Origin: Flavobacterium sp.
GTDB lineage: Bacteria > Bacteroidota > Bacteroidia > Flavobacteriales > Flavobacteriaceae
Length of the DNA stretch: 9,663 bases
Assembly: GCF_003525665.1 (NCBI RefSeq)
Contig: NZ_DQDX01000018.1
Location: forward strand, 2,926 to 12,588
Direction: 5' to 3'
Shown here: positions 1 through 6,027 of the stretch, in pieces
Numbering within the stretch: position 1 is the stretch's first letter
How the letters are laid out: each line of letters opens with the position of its first letter
The notes under the pieces: generated by a model
Told to the model about the DNA's origin: nothing
What the model saw: the letters and a program-made list of their open reading frames with translations, nothing else
The model's database searches: none
Program-made: the position numbers and the translations under genes

Positions 1-1
1 C

Positions 2-730
2 GATATATACAACATCTATGGTTTTGTGCGCTTTGCCGACGAAATTGTGGACACTTTTCACGACTACAATAAAGAAGATCTATTTGATTTGTTCGAAAAA
101 GATTTACAAACTGCTTTGCAAAATAAAATCAGTTTGAATCCGATTTTGAATTCTTTTCAGCATACGGTTCACAAATATCAAATTCCGAATTCGATGATAA
201 ATGCTTTCATGAAAAGCATGCGTTTGGATTTGGTTAAAACCGAATACAAAACATTTGAAGAATACAACGAATACATTTATGGTTCGGCAGATGTTGTAGG
301 TTTAATGTGTTTAAAAGTTTTTGTTAATGGTGATGAAGCTAAGTACAACGAATTGGAACATTCTGCAATGCGATTAGGTTCTGCTTTTCAAAAGGTGAAT
401 TTCCTTAGAGATTTAAAAGCCGATTTTGAAGATTTAAGTCGTACTTATTTTCCGAATACCGATTTAACTAAATTGGATGAAGAATCTAAAAACAAAATCA
501 TTCAAGAAATTGAAGCCGATTTTGAAGCTGGATATCAAGGAATTGTAAACTTACCGTTGGAAGCTAAATTCGGAGTTTACACTGCTTATATTTACTACAA
601 AAAGTTGTTGTCTAAATTAAAGAAAACACCTTCGGCAGAAATAAAAAATACTCGAATTAGAGTTTCAGATTATCAAAAATACGGCTTGTTTGCCAAATGT
701 TATTTCTCTTATAAATTAAATATTATTTAA
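2..730 (+). CDS. crtB: Phytoene synthase, 3' part (5' end cut by window edge)
   Basis: This enzyme condenses two geranylgeranyl diphosphates into phytoene, the first committed step of carotenoid synthesis. About 242 codons are visible. The frame is open to the left edge and reads DYYNIYGFVRFADEIVD, the typical squalene/phytoene synthase context of the first Asp-rich motif (DEIVD, nt 38-52). The GTG at 26 is therefore an internal valine, not a start. The second Asp-rich motif, DLKAD, lies at nt 410-424 inside FLRDLKADFEDL. These two motifs bind Mg2+-diphosphate in the family. The C-terminus looks complete; roughly 30-40 N-terminal residues are probably missing, judging from usual flavobacterial length. 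crtZ follows after 12 bp, so the two are almost certainly co-transcribed; a desaturase gene upstream is likely but out of view. Family assignment is firm. Confidence 0.95.
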   Translation, partial: DIYNIYGFVRFADEIVDTFHDYNKEDLFDLFEKDLQTALQNKISLNPILNSFQHTVHKYQIPNSMINAFMKSMRLDLVKTEYKTFEEYNEYIYGSADVVGLMCLKVFVNGDEAKYNELEHSAMRLGSAFQKVNFLRDLKADFEDLSRTYFPNTDLTKLDEESKNKIIQEIEADFEAGYQGIVNLPLEAKFGVYTAYIYYKKLLSKLKKTPSAEIKNTRIRVSDYQKYGLFAKCYFSYKLNII

Positions 731-742
731 ATTTTACGCATT

Positions 743-1186
743 ATGTGGATTCATATTCTGGTTTTTATTTTAACTTTTTGCATCATGGAATTCATGGCTT
801 GGTTCACTCACAAGTATGTTATGCACGGTTTTTTATGGAGTCTTCATGCCGATCATCACAAAAAAGACCACGACTCATGGTTTGAAAGAAACGATGCTTT
901 TTTTATTTTCTATGCTGTAGTAAGCATAGGATGTTTTTTACTTTGGCAAAACGGAATTCTAGAAATTGGATTATCAATTGGGCTAGGAATTTTCGCTTAT
1001 GGTTTGGCTTACTTTATTGTTCATGATATCTTTATTCATCAACGTTTTAAGATGTTTAGAAATGCCAACAATATCTATGCAAAAGGAGTTCGTCGTGCGC
1101 ACAAAATGCACCACAAACACATCGGAAAAGGCGATGGCGAATGCTTCGGCATGTTGTTTGTTCCTTTAAAATATTTTAAAAAATAA
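743..1186 (+). CDS. crtZ: Beta-carotene 3-hydroxylase (CrtZ type)
   Basis: This is a membrane di-iron hydroxylase of the fatty acid hydroxylase/sterol desaturase superfamily. The family adds 3-hydroxyl groups to beta-carotene rings to give zeaxanthin. At 147 residues it has a compact CrtZ length. The iron-binding histidine clusters are all present: H23xxxxH28, H35xxH38H39, H94xxxxH99 and H120xxH123H124. Hydrophobic segments at about residues 3-20, 52-68 and 75-93 indicate membrane insertion. The ATG lies 12 bp after the phytoene synthase stop, consistent with one carotenoid operon. A perfect palindrome starting just after the stop ends the transcript. Together the two genes suggest a yellow zeaxanthin-type pigment; the cyclase and desaturase are not in the window. 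Confidence 0.95.
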   Translation: MWIHILVFILTFCIMEFMAWFTHKYVMHGFLWSLHADHHKKDHDSWFERNDAFFIFYAVVSIGCFLLWQNGILEIGLSIGLGIFAYGLAYFIVHDIFIHQRFKMFRNANNIYAKGVRRAHKMHHKHIGKGDGECFGMLFVPLKYFKK

Positions 1187-1187
1187 A

Positions 1188-1217
1188 AAAATCCCGTTCA
1201 AATTGAACGGGATTTTT
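1188..1217. terminator. Bidirectional intrinsic terminator between convergent operons
   Basis: Two 15-nt arms (1188-1202 and 1203-1217) are exact reverse complements. The core is TCCCGTTCAA/TTGAACGGGA, flanked by A5 on the left and T5 on the right, so a GC-containing hairpin followed by a U tract forms on either strand. It sits 1 bp after the crtZ stop and 23 bp past the stop of the convergent DUF4252 lipoprotein gene. It can therefore end both transcripts. Confidence 0.9.
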
Positions 1218-1240
1218 ACTTTACAACTAACCTCTTATAA

Positions 1241-1777
1241 TTATTTCAATAAACCTTGCAATGGTTTTAATTGCTCCATATCAATATTGGACTTTTGCAA
1301 AACCGATAACATTGTCATCACATCATTCGGATTCATTTGGTCACCTATAACTCTAACAACGGCAAAACCATTTTCTTTTTTATTGGCATAAAATATAAAC
1401 TCTTCAATATTGTCTTCTGTTCCAACAAAACTAACAGATGCCCCTTCACTACCCGATCCAAATTTCATTAATTGTTGGTACTTTTCGTCTTTCAAAACGG
1501 TATTTAGTTTTGCTTTTTCTGCTTCGTATTCGGCGTTGTTTTTACCGTCTTTTTTGAAAGCAATAATGTTCATTTTCTTAAACGATTCTAAAGCACTTTT
1601 TTGCTCGCCTGTTAATGTCGCTTTATCAACATTTAAAATGGACGGCGAAACATCCAAAGCAATAAAATCTTTTTTCTCCTGATTATCTACAAAGAACTTT
1701 TGTAAACTAGGTTTCGATTCACAGCCAACCAAAAGTAAACTTACGGCGATGGCAATATATAGTGCAGTTTTCATCAT
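1241..1777 (-). CDS. DUF4252-type lipoprotein, last gene of sigma-factor operon
   Basis: This is a secreted lipoprotein of 178 residues with no known biochemical role. The N-terminus is a lipoprotein signal peptide (hydrophobic residues 5-17, lipobox LVGC, lipidated C19). Two Met codons open the frame (1777 and 1774); either start leaves the signal intact. After a short linker comes an alpha/beta region (FIALDVSPSILNV, then AFKKDG, SVSFVGTEDNIEEFIFYAN, FAVVRVIGD, and a C-terminal helix) of the kind called DUF4252 in Bacteroidota. The upstream gene at 1831-2352 encodes a related protein with the same order of elements, so the two look like an ancient tandem duplication. The gene is distal in the sigma/anti-sigma operon, 53 bp after its paralogue with a hairpin between. 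DUF4252 membership is from memory of the family; function is unknown. Confidence 0.8.
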   Translation of the reverse strand: MMKTALYIAIAVSLLLVGCESKPSLQKFFVDNQEKKDFIALDVSPSILNVDKATLTGEQKSALESFKKMNIIAFKKDGKNNAEYEAEKAKLNTVLKDEKYQQLMKFGSGSEGASVSFVGTEDNIEEFIFYANKKENGFAVVRVIGDQMNPNDVMTMLSVLQKSNIDMEQLKPLQGLLK

Positions 1778-1791
1778 TTTAGATTAAATTA

Positions 1792-1821
1792 AATGGCAAC
1801 TTGTTTTTCAAAGTTGCCATT
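1792..1821 (-). terminator. Intercistronic hairpin between the two DUF4252 genes
   Basis: Arms 1792-1802 and 1811-1821 (AATGGCAACTT / AAGTTGCCATT) are perfectly complementary, giving an 11-bp stem with an 8-nt loop. On the minus strand the hairpin starts 9 bp after the stop of the upstream DUF4252 gene and is followed by TTAATTTAAT rather than a clean T run. It may be a partial terminator or an mRNA 3'-end stabiliser that sets lower expression of the downstream lipoprotein gene. Regulatory effect is inferred; the stem itself is seen. Confidence 0.55.
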
Positions 1822-1830
1822 GTTAATTCC

Positions 1831-2352
1831 TTATTTTTTACCTTTTCCAGCTTTGATTAACTCTTCGCCACCAGGTAAGTTCATTTTTTCTGTCAAAGCA
1901 GATAACTCATCGATATCAAAATTACCAGTTAATGACATTAAAACTGATTCTTCTTTTCCAGAACCTTCAATAAACATTAAAAGTTCTTTTACTTGTGAAT
2001 CTGTTGCTCCCGATTTTACAGAAATTTTTACATTTTTACCTTTATCAGAAATACGCATCAACTCTTCTAAACCAGCAGATTTTTGGTATTTATCAGCAAC
2101 CGATTTCATTTCGTTTCCTTTTTTTGTATTAGAAGTAACGAACACTTTTAGGTTGTCTAACTTCTTAATTAAGTTGATGTATTGTTGCGATTGCTTGTCT
2201 TTGGCATCCACTTTACTCAACATGGTAAACATTTTTTTATTTACAATTACAGTTGTGATATCGTCTTGATTGTCAAATTTATCAAAGACAGATTGTGCAA
2301 AAAATGTATTAGATACTAATACTAACGCGATAATTAAAATTACTTTTCTCAT
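1831..2352 (-). CDS. DUF4252-type secreted protein
   Basis: This is a 173-residue exported protein of unknown function. Residues 1-19 form a classical signal peptide (MRKVILIIALVLVSNTFFA) with probable cleavage before Q20; no lipobox cysteine is present, unlike its downstream paralogue. The mature part (DDITTVIVNKKMFTML, LKVFVTSN, NVKISVKSG, VKELLMFIEG, VLMSLTGNFDIDELSALTEKMNLPGGEEL) matches my memory of DUF4252. The family is common in flavobacteria, often directly downstream of an ECF sigma factor. The start is 25 bp after the stop of the anti-sigma-like gene, so it belongs to the same operon. The C-terminus is basic (KAGKGKK). A role in envelope stress sensing or as a regulon output is possible but not shown by the sequence. 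Confidence 0.8.
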   Translation of the reverse strand: MRKVILIIALVLVSNTFFAQSVFDKFDNQDDITTVIVNKKMFTMLSKVDAKDKQSQQYINLIKKLDNLKVFVTSNTKKGNEMKSVADKYQKSAGLEELMRISDKGKNVKISVKSGATDSQVKELLMFIEGSGKEESVLMSLTGNFDIDELSALTEKMNLPGGEELIKAGKGKK

Positions 2353-2377
2353 GATTTCTATTCGATTTTTGAATGAT

Positions 2378-2836
2378 TTATTTTTTAAAAATTTTATTTT
2401 TTGAGTTGTTATACTCGTTAATGTAACTCACACTTTCAATGCCAGTATTTAAATGTTCTGATACCAATGCTAATGCTTTTTCTGTTTCGGCTAATGCTTT
2501 TTCAGGATCATCATAAGTTCCATAAGCCGTTTCCGTTGATGGAACTTCTTCCATTGTATTCAGATACATAAACGTTCCTACGCCAAGCATAATAACAAAC
2601 GAAGCAGCAATCGATAACCACACAGCGACATTGCGCTTCTTGGTGTTTAATGGTATTTCAGCTTTAAACTCTTCTGTTTTTGCTTGGGAGAAATAACCAA
2701 AAACTGGTTGGTACTGCTGTAAATGCTGCGCAACATCTAGTGAAGAAAAATACGTTTTTAATTCGTTTTCTTCGGCAATACTTGTTTCTCCTTCAAAGTA
2801 TTTGTCTATTAATTTTTCTATTCTATCCAATGCCAT
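2378..2836 (-). CDS. Putative anti-sigma factor, single-TM protein
   Basis: This 152-residue protein has a probable cytoplasmic N-terminal domain (residues 1-68, starting ALDRIEKLIDKYFEGETSIAEE, the style of short Bacteroidota anti-sigma domains). One transmembrane helix follows at about 71-92 (AVWLSIAASFVIMLGVGTFMYL region), then a 60-residue presumed periplasmic tail rich in Glu/Ala/Asn. Its start codon lies inside the end of the sigma factor gene (14-bp overlap), which implies translational coupling and matched stoichiometry, a common arrangement for sigma/anti-sigma pairs. I see no zinc-binding HxxxCxxC motif. It also lacks the large FecR periplasmic domain, so it is not a FecR-type regulator. 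The anti-sigma role is inferred from topology and position. Many genomes label such proteins hypothetical. Confidence 0.7.
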   Translation of the reverse strand: MALDRIEKLIDKYFEGETSIAEENELKTYFSSLDVAQHLQQYQPVFGYFSQAKTEEFKAEIPLNTKKRNVAVWLSIAASFVIMLGVGTFMYLNTMEEVPSTETAYGTYDDPEKALAETEKALALVSEHLNTGIESVSYINEYNNSKNKIFKK

Positions 2837-3332
2837 AATTATGTGTTTTGGTCATTACTTCTCTAATTGTTTTTCTAGCTCTTGAAAGTGCAACTCTAAT
2901 TGTTGCTTCGCTCATGTCTAGTATTTTTGCAATATCTTCAAATTCGTATTGCTCTATATCTCGCATTTGAATAATTAATTTTTGCTGTTCAGGCAATTCG
3001 TTAATTATTTTTTCAACCCAACTTAAACTATCAACATCCTCAATTTTTTGTTGCAAACTCGCCTGACCGTCGGTGTAATTATTATGAACAATCGTCATGT
3101 TGCCAGCGCGTTTCGATTTTAATTGATCTAGACAATAATTCTTTGTCATTGTCATCGCCATCGCTTCTACGCTTTTCAATTCGCTCAGCGTTTCATTTCT
3201 TGTCCACAATTTCACTAGAACTTCTTGCGTTGCATCTTCTGCTTCTTCTGTGCTCACGAGCAATCGTTTTGCCAATCTAAAGAGCTTGTCTTTAAAAGGA
3301 GAAACTGTTTTTATAAACTCGTTTTGGTTCAT
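2823..3332 (-). CDS. ECF-type RNA polymerase sigma factor
   Basis: This sigma-70 family factor (group IV, extracytoplasmic function) directs RNA polymerase to a specific promoter set. From the ATG at 3332 the protein has 169 residues and begins MNQNEFI, the usual ECF beginning. Region 2 covers about residues 10-75, with the characteristic DATQEVLVKLW (from residue 33). Region 4 covers about 113-160 (LPEQQKLIIQMRDIEQYEFEDIAKILDMSEATIRVALSRARK), including the helix-turn-helix. A further in-frame ATG at 3365 would add MSRLYYITNNQ, which resembles no sigma N-terminus, so the shorter start is preferred. It is the first gene of an operon with an overlapping anti-sigma-like gene and two DUF4252 genes. 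Autoregulation is typical of such operons but no target promoter is proven here. Confidence 0.92.
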   Translation of the reverse strand: MNQNEFIKTVSPFKDKLFRLAKRLLVSTEEAEDATQEVLVKLWTRNETLSELKSVEAMAMTMTKNYCLDQLKSKRAGNMTIVHNNYTDGQASLQQKIEDVDSLSWVEKIINELPEQQKLIIQMRDIEQYEFEDIAKILDMSEATIRVALSRARKTIREVMTKTHNYGIG

Positions 3333-3402
3333 TTGGTTGTTGGTTATATAGTAAAGACGAGACACATTTATTTTTGTTACAAGATAACTAAATATTTTTT
3401 AA

Positions 3403-3410
3403 TATCTTTG
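3403..3410 (+). promoter_or_regulatory. Bacteroidota -7 element (TATCTTTG) for the S41 protease gene
   Basis: TATCTTTG fits the Bacteroidota sigma-A -7 consensus TAnnTTTG exactly. It ends 29 bp before the ATG at 3440, giving a plausible 5' leader of about 23 nt. The nearest -33-like TTG (3374-3376) is 26 bp upstream, slightly farther than the usual spacing. Sequence match only. Confidence 0.5.
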
Positions 3411-3439
3411 ATGTTAGCTATGTAAAAGACTCATTTTCA

Positions 3440-4864
3440 ATGAAAAAAATATTTTTTATTTTTCCGATTTTTGTATTGTTGATAGCAACTTTAAGTTGTG
3501 AAAAGCAAGATGATTTATCCATTCCTAAAGATTTAGAAGTTAATAATTTCGTCTGGAAAGGTTTGAATTTGTATTATCTATGGCAAGAAGAAGTTGCTGA
3601 TTTATCGGATGATCGATTTGCAAATCAAGATGAATTGAATGCTTTTTTATCAAATTCTGATTATGCTAATCCAGTAAATTTGTTTAATGATTTACGAATT
3701 GATAATTCAATCGACCGGTTTTCTGTTATTTACAGCGATTATTCGGTTTTGGAAGGAATTCTTTCTGGAAACACCTTAAACAATGGAGTTGATTATGGTT
3801 TGCGATTCAAATCGGGAAGTTCAACCGATATTTTTGGATGGGTTCGCTATATTTTACCAAATTCAGATGCTTCCGCAAAAGAAATTCAGCGTGGTGATTT
3901 ATTCTATGCGGTAAACGGAACGCCATTAACGGCAAGCAATTACCAATCGTTACTTTCGGCTACAACTTACACTTTAAATTTAGCCGATTATGATAACGGA
4001 AACATTACTCCAAACGGACAATCGGTAACATTGACAAAAACGGCTCTTTCAGAAAATCCTGTTTATGCAACCAATGTATTCAATCAAGGTAGCAAAAAAA
4101 TTGGATATTTAATGTACAACGGATTTTTTACTTCTTACGAAAGCCAATTGAACGCTGCCTTCGCAAATTTTAAAAATGAAAATGTAACCGATTTAATTCT
4201 AGATTTACGATACAATTCTGGTGGTTCCGTTGCAACTGCAACACGATTGGCAAGCATGATTACCGGACAATTTTCGGGACAATTATTTGCAAAAGAACAA
4301 TGGAATGAGAAATTAGAAAACTATTGGCAAGAGAATAATCCGGGACAATTCGTCAATAATTTCACAAATTCCATCGGAAATGGAACTGCTATCAACAAAT
4401 TAAATTTGACGAAAGTCTATATTTTAACTTCAAGAAGTACAGCATCGGCAAGCGAATTGGTCATCAACGGATTGAAACCTTATATTGATGTGGTTCAAAT
4501 TGGTGATAGAACTACAGGGAAAAATGTGGGTTCGGTAACCTTATATGATGCGCCAAACTTCAAAAAATCGAGCGCGAGAAAATCTCACAAATACGCAATG
4601 CAACCAATTGTTTTAAAAATAATTAACGCAGATGGTTTTGGTGATTATCAAACAGGTTTATTGGCTGATTTTCCTTTTTTAGAAAATTATGGAAACATGG
4701 GAGAAATTGGAAGTTCTACGGAACCAATGGTTAGTTATACTTTAGATTTAATATTCAACGGAAATCGAATGTCAAATCAAAATAAGGTAAAGCAATTCGA
4801 ATATCTTTCAGATTCTAAAGAGCTAGAACCTTTACGAACTGAAATGTATTCTGAGATAAAATAA
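3440..4864 (+). CDS. S41-family (C-terminal processing-like) serine protease lipoprotein
   Basis: This is a 474-residue envelope protease. A lipoprotein signal ends in TLSC (C20), followed by EKQDD; an acidic run just after the cysteine can act as a surface-export signal in Bacteroidota. Residues 36-110 form the helical N-terminal region (NNFVWKGLNLYYLWQEEV) usual in Bacteroidota S41 enzymes. Residues about 115-200 are PDZ-like (DYGLRF...RGDLFYAVNGTPL). The protease domain follows with DLRYNSGGS (from D255) and STASASE. By alignment with E. coli Prc, the nucleophile is S336 and the general base K361 (in GDRTTGKNVG). Their 25-residue separation equals that of Prc S452/K477, so the enzyme looks catalytically intact. 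The substrate is unknown. The gene is divergent from the sigma operon with a 107-bp gap; it could be a regulon member, but that is inference. Confidence 0.9.
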   Translation: MKKIFFIFPIFVLLIATLSCEKQDDLSIPKDLEVNNFVWKGLNLYYLWQEEVADLSDDRFANQDELNAFLSNSDYANPVNLFNDLRIDNSIDRFSVIYSDYSVLEGILSGNTLNNGVDYGLRFKSGSSTDIFGWVRYILPNSDASAKEIQRGDLFYAVNGTPLTASNYQSLLSATTYTLNLADYDNGNITPNGQSVTLTKTALSENPVYATNVFNQGSKKIGYLMYNGFFTSYESQLNAAFANFKNENVTDLILDLRYNSGGSVATATRLASMITGQFSGQLFAKEQWNEKLENYWQENNPGQFVNNFTNSIGNGTAINKLNLTKVYILTSRSTASASELVINGLKPYIDVVQIGDRTTGKNVGSVTLYDAPNFKKSSARKSHKYAMQPIVLKIINADGFGDYQTGLLADFPFLENYGNMGEIGSSTEPMVSYTLDLIFNGNRMSNQNKVKQFEYLSDSKELEPLRTEMYSEIK

Positions 4865-4869
4865 AAAAA

Positions 4870-4937
4870 TTAAACCATTAAGGTAGTTAAGTTCATTAAG
4901 CATTAAACTTAATTCTCTTAATTCCTTAATGGTTTAA
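4870..4937. repeat. Long palindromic intergenic repeat / bidirectional terminator
   Basis: The outer arms 4870-4883 and 4924-4937 (TTAAACCATTAAGG / CCTTAATGGTTTAA) are a perfect 14-bp inverted repeat. Inside lies a second imperfect pair built from TTAAG words (about 4887-4900 and 4907-4920). The whole 68 bp can fold into one long hairpin. A run of A precedes it and TAAAAA follows. It lies between the convergent stops of the S41 protease gene (4864) and the BtuG-like gene (4953) and probably ends both transcripts. The TTAA/CATTAAG wording resembles palindromes I recall scattered between flavobacterial genes, so it may be a dispersed element; copy number cannot be judged from one window. Confidence 0.65.
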
Positions 4938-4952
4938 AAATAGCAATATTTC

Positions 4953-6023
4953 TTAGTTAAAGTAAAAACCAGCAGGAATTACTCCAACAGTATATTGGTG
5001 TTCCAAAGTTCCTGTTGCAGAATAGATATATACTTTTCCGTTAGAACTATAATCGGCTGCATCACCTACATAAATTTTATCATTTTCTACTGCAAAACTA
5101 TAAACGCCATAAACGCCTTGAGCAGTTGTAGTAAATAATGGAGTCGATGGTAAAGCTGTTTCATTCAAATTTTTGCTAAAAATTGCATCATCAATGGTAT
5201 AAAAAACTTTATTGTTTTCGATAGCTAAGTTAGACGGATGCGTTTCTGCAGGGAAATTGATGGTATTTGAAACCGTATTGTTAGATAAATTAATTTTTAC
5301 CAAACTTCCAGCTGTTTCTGTTGGTGCATAATAGGGTTTTCCACCACAAATTACATACAAAGAACCATTTTCTACTTCTAATGAATTTGGAACATCTCCA
5401 ACATTTATAGTAGTTGAAAGCGTATTTGTAGCGCCATTGATTACAGAAATTGTACTACCATAATTAAAACCTCCAGCGTGAGCAACATACAATTTATTGT
5501 TTTCTTCAACAATACGTTCTGGACCTTCGGCAACTGGAATTGTGCTTGAAACAGCATAAGTCGAAAGATTTAAAACAGCAACATAATCGTCAGAAGTGCT
5601 TCCACCATCACCCCAATTGGTAACAAATCCTTTTCCGTTAGAAAATGCAATATATCTTGGATTATTTAAACCGGTAGAAATTGTTGCAACATGCGCCATT
5701 GTATAACGATTTACAACTTCAATTTTGTTAGAATAATTCAAAACTACAAATGCCAAATCTTGATACAAACCGATATCTTGAGCAGTATCACCAAGTGTAA
5801 TAGTTGGGTTTACAATCGAAAAAATGTCATTTTGTTGTGTTACAAAATCTTCCGATAAATACGAAATTGAAGCATTTCCGTTTCCAAAACCACCTTGATT
5901 TAAAATCAAAACACCATTATCATAACTACCTAAAGGTGTTTCATTGTTATCCTCATTATCACTACAAGATGTTAAAAAAATCGAGCTTACTAAAGCTACA
6001 AAAACTAATTTACTGAATTTCAT
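4953..6023 (-). CDS. BtuG-like beta-propeller surface lipoprotein (YncE/DUF5074 type)
   Basis: This 356-residue lipoprotein has signal peptide 1-19 and lipobox FLTSC (C20). The next residues, SDNEDNNE, form an acidic stretch typical of Bacteroidota surface-export signals, so it probably faces outward. The mature part is a chain of about seven beta-propeller repeats. Examples are NKIEVVN...ATISTG, DDYVAVLNLST...STIPVAEGP, STISVINGATN...TTINVGDVP, AGSLVKINLSN...NTINFPA and GKVYIYSATGTLEHQYTVG. The pattern is YncE-like, and the start (DNGVLILNQGGFGNGNASIS) is DUF5074-like. In Bacteroides, BtuG proteins of this architecture bind cobalamin very tightly on the cell surface and sit on BtuB. Here the ATG follows the btuB stop by only 4 bp, in an operon behind a B12 riboswitch, which strongly suggests the same job. 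Orthology is inferred from architecture and context. Confidence 0.8.
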   Translation of the reverse strand: MKFSKLVFVALVSSIFLTSCSDNEDNNETPLGSYDNGVLILNQGGFGNGNASISYLSEDFVTQQNDIFSIVNPTITLGDTAQDIGLYQDLAFVVLNYSNKIEVVNRYTMAHVATISTGLNNPRYIAFSNGKGFVTNWGDGGSTSDDYVAVLNLSTYAVSSTIPVAEGPERIVEENNKLYVAHAGGFNYGSTISVINGATNTLSTTINVGDVPNSLEVENGSLYVICGGKPYYAPTETAGSLVKINLSNNTVSNTINFPAETHPSNLAIENNKVFYTIDDAIFSKNLNETALPSTPLFTTTAQGVYGVYSFAVENDKIYVGDAADYSSNGKVYIYSATGTLEHQYTVGVIPAGFYFN

Positions 6024-6027
6024 TCTA

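Noticed and set aside
26..28. GTG as start codon of the phytoene synthase
   Set aside because: The frame stays open to the window edge and the residues before it (YNIYGF) are conserved family sequence, so the gene is simply cut off.
1410..1682. Plus-strand open frame opposite the DUF4252 lipoprotein gene
   Set aside because: Same composition bias, no domain, fully covered by the real minus-strand gene.
1793..2269. Plus-strand open frame opposite the DUF4252 gene
   Set aside because: It is antisense to a clear signal-peptide-bearing gene; its serine/phenylalanine-rich translation is typical of a shadow frame.
2378..2836. FecR-type anti-sigma factor linked to the TonB receptor
   Set aside because: It lacks a FecR periplasmic domain, and the receptor is in another operon under a riboswitch with no N-terminal signalling extension.
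3333..3365. Longer sigma factor beginning at the upstream ATG (3365)
   Set aside because: The 11 added residues do not look like an ECF N-terminus, while MNQNEFI at 3332 does. The case is not absolute.
3380..3387. Minus-strand TTATCTTG as the -7 box of the sigma operon
   Set aside because: It departs from TAnnTTTG and has no TTG at the -33 distance, so I do not call a promoter for that operon.
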